NCBI RefSeq assembly: GCF_900109705.1
Contig: NZ_FOAI01000005.1
Coordinates: 1-64,000, forward strand
Reading direction: 5' to 3'
Origin: Roseivivax marinus
GTDB taxonomy: Bacteria > Pseudomonadota > Alphaproteobacteria > Rhodobacterales > Rhodobacteraceae
Length of the DNA stretch: 64,000 nt
The notes under the pieces are model-generated. The model was not told where the DNA came from, searched no databases, and saw only the letters and a list, made by a program, of their open reading frames with translations. The position numbers and the translations under genes are program-made. Of this stretch, positions 60,585 through 64,000 are shown in pieces. How positions within the stretch are numbered: position 1 is the stretch's first letter; each line of letters starts with the position of its first letter.

Positions 60585-63314
60585 ATGCACCCGACCCGAG
60601 CCTGCGGCCTTGCCGCCCTCGCCTCGGCCGCGTTCGCCCTGTCCGGTCCCCCCGCACAGGCCGAGCCGGTCGCCGTGCGCTTCGCTCCGCCCGAGATCGA
60701 GGCCGGCGATGTCTGCGTGGCCCGCGCGCCCAAGCATGTCCTCGCCACGCGTTGGGGGGACTGGTCGGGCACCGCGCTGCCCGACATGCTGATCCCGCTG
60801 ATCCGCCGCGACCTGCGCCTTCTGGCGCAGATGGACGTGGAGCGTTGGGCCGAGACGATCCGCACCGCAAACGACCTGCTTTTGCGTGATGTCGAAAGCT
60901 ACGACGAGACCGACCGGATGCTCGACCGCATCGATCTTCTGATCGCGCAGGACGACATCGCCACGCTGCGCGAGGAGGGCCTCGTCGAGACGCTGCTCGA
61001 GGTGGCGCCACAGGGCTCGACCAAGGCCAAGCTGATGGCGGCCGAGATGCTGCGCGACGGTGTCGGCGTGGAAGCGGACGCCGACCGCGCCGAGGAATTC
61101 CTGCGCGACGCGGCCTTCGCAGGTCATCCCGACGCCATTCTTCAGCTGGTGGCCGAGACGCCCGCGGGCGAGCCGGTGCCGGGTCTCGGCATCGCGCCCG
61201 AGGTTGCCGTGCCGCTGGCCTTCGGGGGGATGCTGGGCCGCGTCGATACCCGCGTCTGCGACCGCATCAACCAGATCGCCGATCACTACGAGACCGGCGA
61301 TATCGTCGCCGCCGATCCCGAGCTCGCGGAAGAATGGTACCGCCTCTCCGCCAGCCTCGGCGGCAGCAACGGCGCATGGTCGGCGGCGCAGATGCACATC
61401 GCCGCCAACCGGATCGAGCGTGATCCCGAGGTGATGATGGCGCTGCTCGAACAGGCCGCCGATGCGGGTCTGACCTATGCCATGCTCGAACTGGGCCGGA
61501 TGTATGCCAATGGCGGTCTCGTCGAACAGGATCTCCAGCGCGCGGAAGCCTTCTACCGGGAGGCCGCGGACCTCGGCGACACGACCGGGCTGACGCGCCT
61601 CGTGAACCTCAAGCGCGAAAATTCCGATGGCTCCTACGAGGCCACCGGCGAGATCGTCGCGCTTCTCGAGCGGATGATCGCGCTCGACGAGCCGCCGGCC
61701 TGGGCGTTCTCGCGGCTGGGCAACATGTTGCTCGAGCACGAGGGCCGCTGGGCCGGGGAGGCGCGCGCCGAAAAGATGTTCACCACCGCGCTCGAACTCG
61801 ACCCCTACCAGGTTCCCGCCCGCAGCCGGTTGGCGCAGATCGAGATGCGCGAGGCCCGCACCGAGCAGGAAATCGCGAACGTCACTTCGCGCCTGCGCCG
61901 GGTGGTGTCGGCCAACGGCCGCGCCGATCCGATGCAGGATCTTCAGTCGATCTACCTCTGCCGCGCGCCTTTTGCGCCGCGGCTGGACGATTACGCCTAC
62001 TGGGTCGAGATGGAGGAATTCTCCGGCGACAAGACCGTGGACCTCACGGCCATGGAAACCCGCGCCCAGAGGGCCGATCCTGACCCGCTCGTGGTCGCGC
62101 AGCTTCAGACGCAGGCCCTGAACGGGCGGGCGGCATCGCTGGCGAACCTCCTGCGGATCGAAGGCTCCGACGGCACTCTGGACCCCCTTGTGGACCTGGT
62201 GTCGGACGAAGGCGGCCGGCCGCGCAATGCCCGCGGCGATGCTGCTCTGAAGCTCGGCGAACGCGAGCGTGCGATCGAGCTTCTGCGCTCCGCCGTCGAG
62301 GCGGGCGAGACCGGCGCGCGGCTCGACCTCGCGGTGGTTCTGGAGGAGGACGGGATTGCCTCCGAGGAAGAGCGCGAGGAGATCCTCGATCTCGTCCGCC
62401 CGCTGGCCGAGAGAGGCCGCGGCAGCGCGATCGAGACGATCGTGGAGCTCGACGACTCGGTCAGCGCCGACGATGCGTGGGAGACGTACCGCGACGCCAT
62501 CGACCGCAACGGTGATTTCACGGCCCTAGCCTTCGCATTGACACGGCTGGAGGACCCCGCGCAGGTCGACGACTATCTCGGCCGCATCCAGGCGATCATG
62601 CCCTGCTACAGCGGCAACGCCCTGACGCTCGCACGGGCCATGGATACGCTCGACCGCAGCGAGGACGTCCCGCACTGGATCGACGTGGCCGAGGCCTCGG
62701 CGCGCACGGGCTGGGAATACGTCTCGACCGCGGACACGCTGCTCGAGCTCGACCAGTCCGAGGCCGCCTATGCCCGTGCGGCAACGCTCTACCGCGAGGG
62801 CATCGACCGGGGCTATGCGCTGGCCATGCGCCGGATGCTGAATCTCGGCAAGGAGGGCCGGATCGAACTGGCAGAAGCCGAAACGGTCCAACTCTACTCC
62901 CGCATGATCTCGGCCTCGCCGCCCGAGAACATCCCCTCGGTGCTGACCATGGTCAGCTTCGCGCCCGACGAGGTGCGTGAAAAGGTCGAGGCGAATATCG
63001 ACCGTCGCGCGCTGCTCCGGGCCTCCGCGGAGGGCGGCAACGCCGAGGCGCAACTCGAACTGGCGATGCTGGTGCAGGACGAGGCCGAAACGGCGGCCGA
63101 CCTGAACCGCTACGCCGACCTCCTCGCCGCCTCGGCGGGGCAGGGCAACGACGCGGCGATGTTGCGCCTCTCGCAGGCCTACACGTACGGTCTCGGGGTG
63201 GAGCGCTCGCTCGAGCGCGCAGACCTGTGGCTCGCCCGCGCAGCGGAGGCCGGAAACGAAGAGGCCGTCCGCACCACCAGAATGCTCGAAACGGCAAAGG
63301 AGCCGACGCAGTGA
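60585..63314 (+). CDS. Large periplasmic Sel1/TPR-repeat protein (AlgK-like)
   Basis: 909 residues. Signal peptide (ALASAAFALSGPPAQA) then Sel1-like helical repeats over most of the length, e.g. AMLELGRMYANGGLVEQDLQ and RLSQAYTYGLGVERSLERAD. AlgK of Pseudomonas is a Sel1/TPR lipoprotein of about half this length that scaffolds the alginate export complex; this one lacks a lipobox. Ribosome site AGAGGAGG before ATG 60585. Ends in the start of the lyase gene (GTGA). Role as polymer-complex scaffold inferred from repeats and operon. Confidence 0.75.
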   Translation: MHPTRACGLAALASAAFALSGPPAQAEPVAVRFAPPEIEAGDVCVARAPKHVLATRWGDWSGTALPDMLIPLIRRDLRLLAQMDVERWAETIRTANDLLLRDVESYDETDRMLDRIDLLIAQDDIATLREEGLVETLLEVAPQGSTKAKLMAAEMLRDGVGVEADADRAEEFLRDAAFAGHPDAILQLVAETPAGEPVPGLGIAPEVAVPLAFGGMLGRVDTRVCDRINQIADHYETGDIVAADPELAEEWYRLSASLGGSNGAWSAAQMHIAANRIERDPEVMMALLEQAADAGLTYAMLELGRMYANGGLVEQDLQRAEAFYREAADLGDTTGLTRLVNLKRENSDGSYEATGEIVALLERMIALDEPPAWAFSRLGNMLLEHEGRWAGEARAEKMFTTALELDPYQVPARSRLAQIEMREARTEQEIANVTSRLRRVVSANGRADPMQDLQSIYLCRAPFAPRLDDYAYWVEMEEFSGDKTVDLTAMETRAQRADPDPLVVAQLQTQALNGRAASLANLLRIEGSDGTLDPLVDLVSDEGGRPRNARGDAALKLGERERAIELLRSAVEAGETGARLDLAVVLEEDGIASEEEREEILDLVRPLAERGRGSAIETIVELDDSVSADDAWETYRDAIDRNGDFTALAFALTRLEDPAQVDDYLGRIQAIMPCYSGNALTLARAMDTLDRSEDVPHWIDVAEASARTGWEYVSTADTLLELDQSEAAYARAATLYREGIDRGYALAMRRMLNLGKEGRIELAEAETVQLYSRMISASPPENIPSVLTMVSFAPDEVREKVEANIDRRALLRASAEGGNAEAQLELAMLVQDEAETAADLNRYADLLAASAGQGNDAAMLRLSQAYTYGLGVERSLERADLWLARAAEAGNEEAVRTTRMLETAKEPTQ

Positions 63315-64000
63315 AACTCTTTCCCTCTCTCCCGCTCGCCCTCGCCATGGCGGCGCTGACGCCCACGCTCGCCGCCGCACAGGACGACGGTGCCGAGACC
63401 TGCATCGCTGTCCCCGATCCCGTGGTGTCGCTGTCCTACGGCAGCCGCTACACCGACGAGAGCGAGGACCGGTCCGACTTCGACGAGGATTCCAACGCCG
63501 CGGTGAACGAGGCGCTCGGCCCGATCGACGACTTCATCCAGGAGCTTGCGTCGAAGGCGAACGAGGCGGTGCGCGGCGATCAGGCCGCCGCCGACTGCGT
63601 GACCGACGCGATCCTGCAATGGGCCGAAGCCGACGCCCTGAGCGAGCTCGAGACCATGAACGCCCGGATCTCCAGCCCCGCGCGGATCGCCGGCATCGCC
63701 ATGGCCTACCTGCAGGTGAAACAGGCTGCGGACCTCGACCCCGACGCGGCCGAGACGATCGACAGCTGGCTCGTCGCCCGGGCCCGCGCCGCGGCGGACT
63801 ACTTCGACCGCGATGCCCCTCCGGGATCGAGCCGCAACAACCTGCGCGCCTGGGCCGGCCTCGCTGCGGCTTCGGTCGGTGAGGCCGCGGACGACGACTA
63901 CCTCAAGTCCTGGGCTGCCCACACCACGGCGGTGATCGCCTGCCAGGCGGACGAGGACGGCGCGCTGCCGCTCGAGATGGCCCGCGGGCCGCGGGCGCTG
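63311..64000 (+). CDS. AlgL-like alginate lyase family protein (partial, runs off window)
   Basis: At least 230 residues; the 3' end is outside the window. GTG 63311 overlaps the previous stop. Signal peptide (ALAMAALTPTLAAAQ). Resembles family PL5: RNNLRAWAGLA in place of the usual NNHxYWA, and EDGALPLEMARGPRAL matching the DGxLPxE...RAL segment. The catalytic His of NNH is Leu here, so activity is uncertain. In alginate operons AlgL clears polymer from the periplasm. Confidence 0.7.
   Translation, partial: MKLFPSLPLALAMAALTPTLAAAQDDGAETCIAVPDPVVSLSYGSRYTDESEDRSDFDEDSNAAVNEALGPIDDFIQELASKANEAVRGDQAAADCVTDAILQWAEADALSELETMNARISSPARIAGIAMAYLQVKQAADLDPDAAETIDSWLVARARAAADYFDRDAPPGSSRNNLRAWAGLAAASVGEAADDDYLKSWAAHTTAVIACQADEDGALPLEMARGPRAL

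Overview
The window looks like chromosomal DNA of a marine-type alphaproteobacterium of the order Rhodobacterales (Roseobacter/Paracoccaceae group). The basis is high G+C, dense ATGA/GTGA translational coupling, a psd-pssA-pmtA phosphatidylcholine pathway, an hmuSTUV-type haem locus, two TRAP transporters and large RTX proteins. I found no rRNA, tRNA, CRISPR array, replication origin or prophage. The species was not identified.

Layout. 1-4.5 kb: a lower-G+C RTX glycosidase-like gene next to two insertion-sequence remnants and one intact IS256-family element. 4.6-6.7 kb: phospholipid operon psd-pssA-pmtA. 7.1-9.9 kb: two-subunit molybdenum hydroxylase. 10.3-16.3 kb: haem uptake, with a TonB receptor divergent from hmuSTUV. 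16.4-18.1 kb: GH25 lipoprotein and DoxX-like protein. 18.1-21.8 kb: redox group, with sodB, 7Fe ferredoxin and flavin reductase on one side and a Cys-rich HTH regulator, truncated haemoglobin and a second-type MurB on the other. 22.2-26.4 kb: a regulon of cyclophilin-like, cupin, LysR, carboxymuconolactone decarboxylase-like, NADP-oxidoreductase and cupin genes, marked by a repeated palindrome. 26.7-35.8 kb: Hint-domain protein, UvrD-like helicase, regulators and small hypotheticals. 35.8-43.1 kb: a 1,113-residue RTX metalloprotease abutting a TRAP operon whose binding protein lacks its N-terminus. 43.2-48.6 kb: the least explained region, an operon-like row with a polyglycine protein, an ABBA-prenyltransferase-like protein, a half-size class II cyclase-like protein, a CxxC membrane protein, an atypical kinase (opposite strand) and a PhyH dioxygenase. 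48.7-52.7 kb: envelope glycosylation genes ending in a GT2 pseudogene. 52.9-59.4 kb: dehydroshikimate dehydratase, TRAP transporter and shikimate dehydrogenase with a divergent TetR regulator and twin operators. 59.7-64 kb: remnant of an alginate-type locus (fragment, algF, large Sel1/AlgK-like gene, algL-like gene cut by the window end).

How the parts fit: several modules are small regulated units (haem, LysR regulon, dehydroshikimate catabolism). Four places show gene decay or rearrangement: insertion-sequence scars at 2.7-3.1 kb, the truncated DctP at 39.3 kb, GT2 at 52.3 kb and the acetyltransferase-like fragment at 59.8 kb. The best candidate for something undescribed is the 43.2-48.6 kb cluster, where two isoprenoid-type enzyme folds sit beside a polyglycine protein. 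Its product is unknown.
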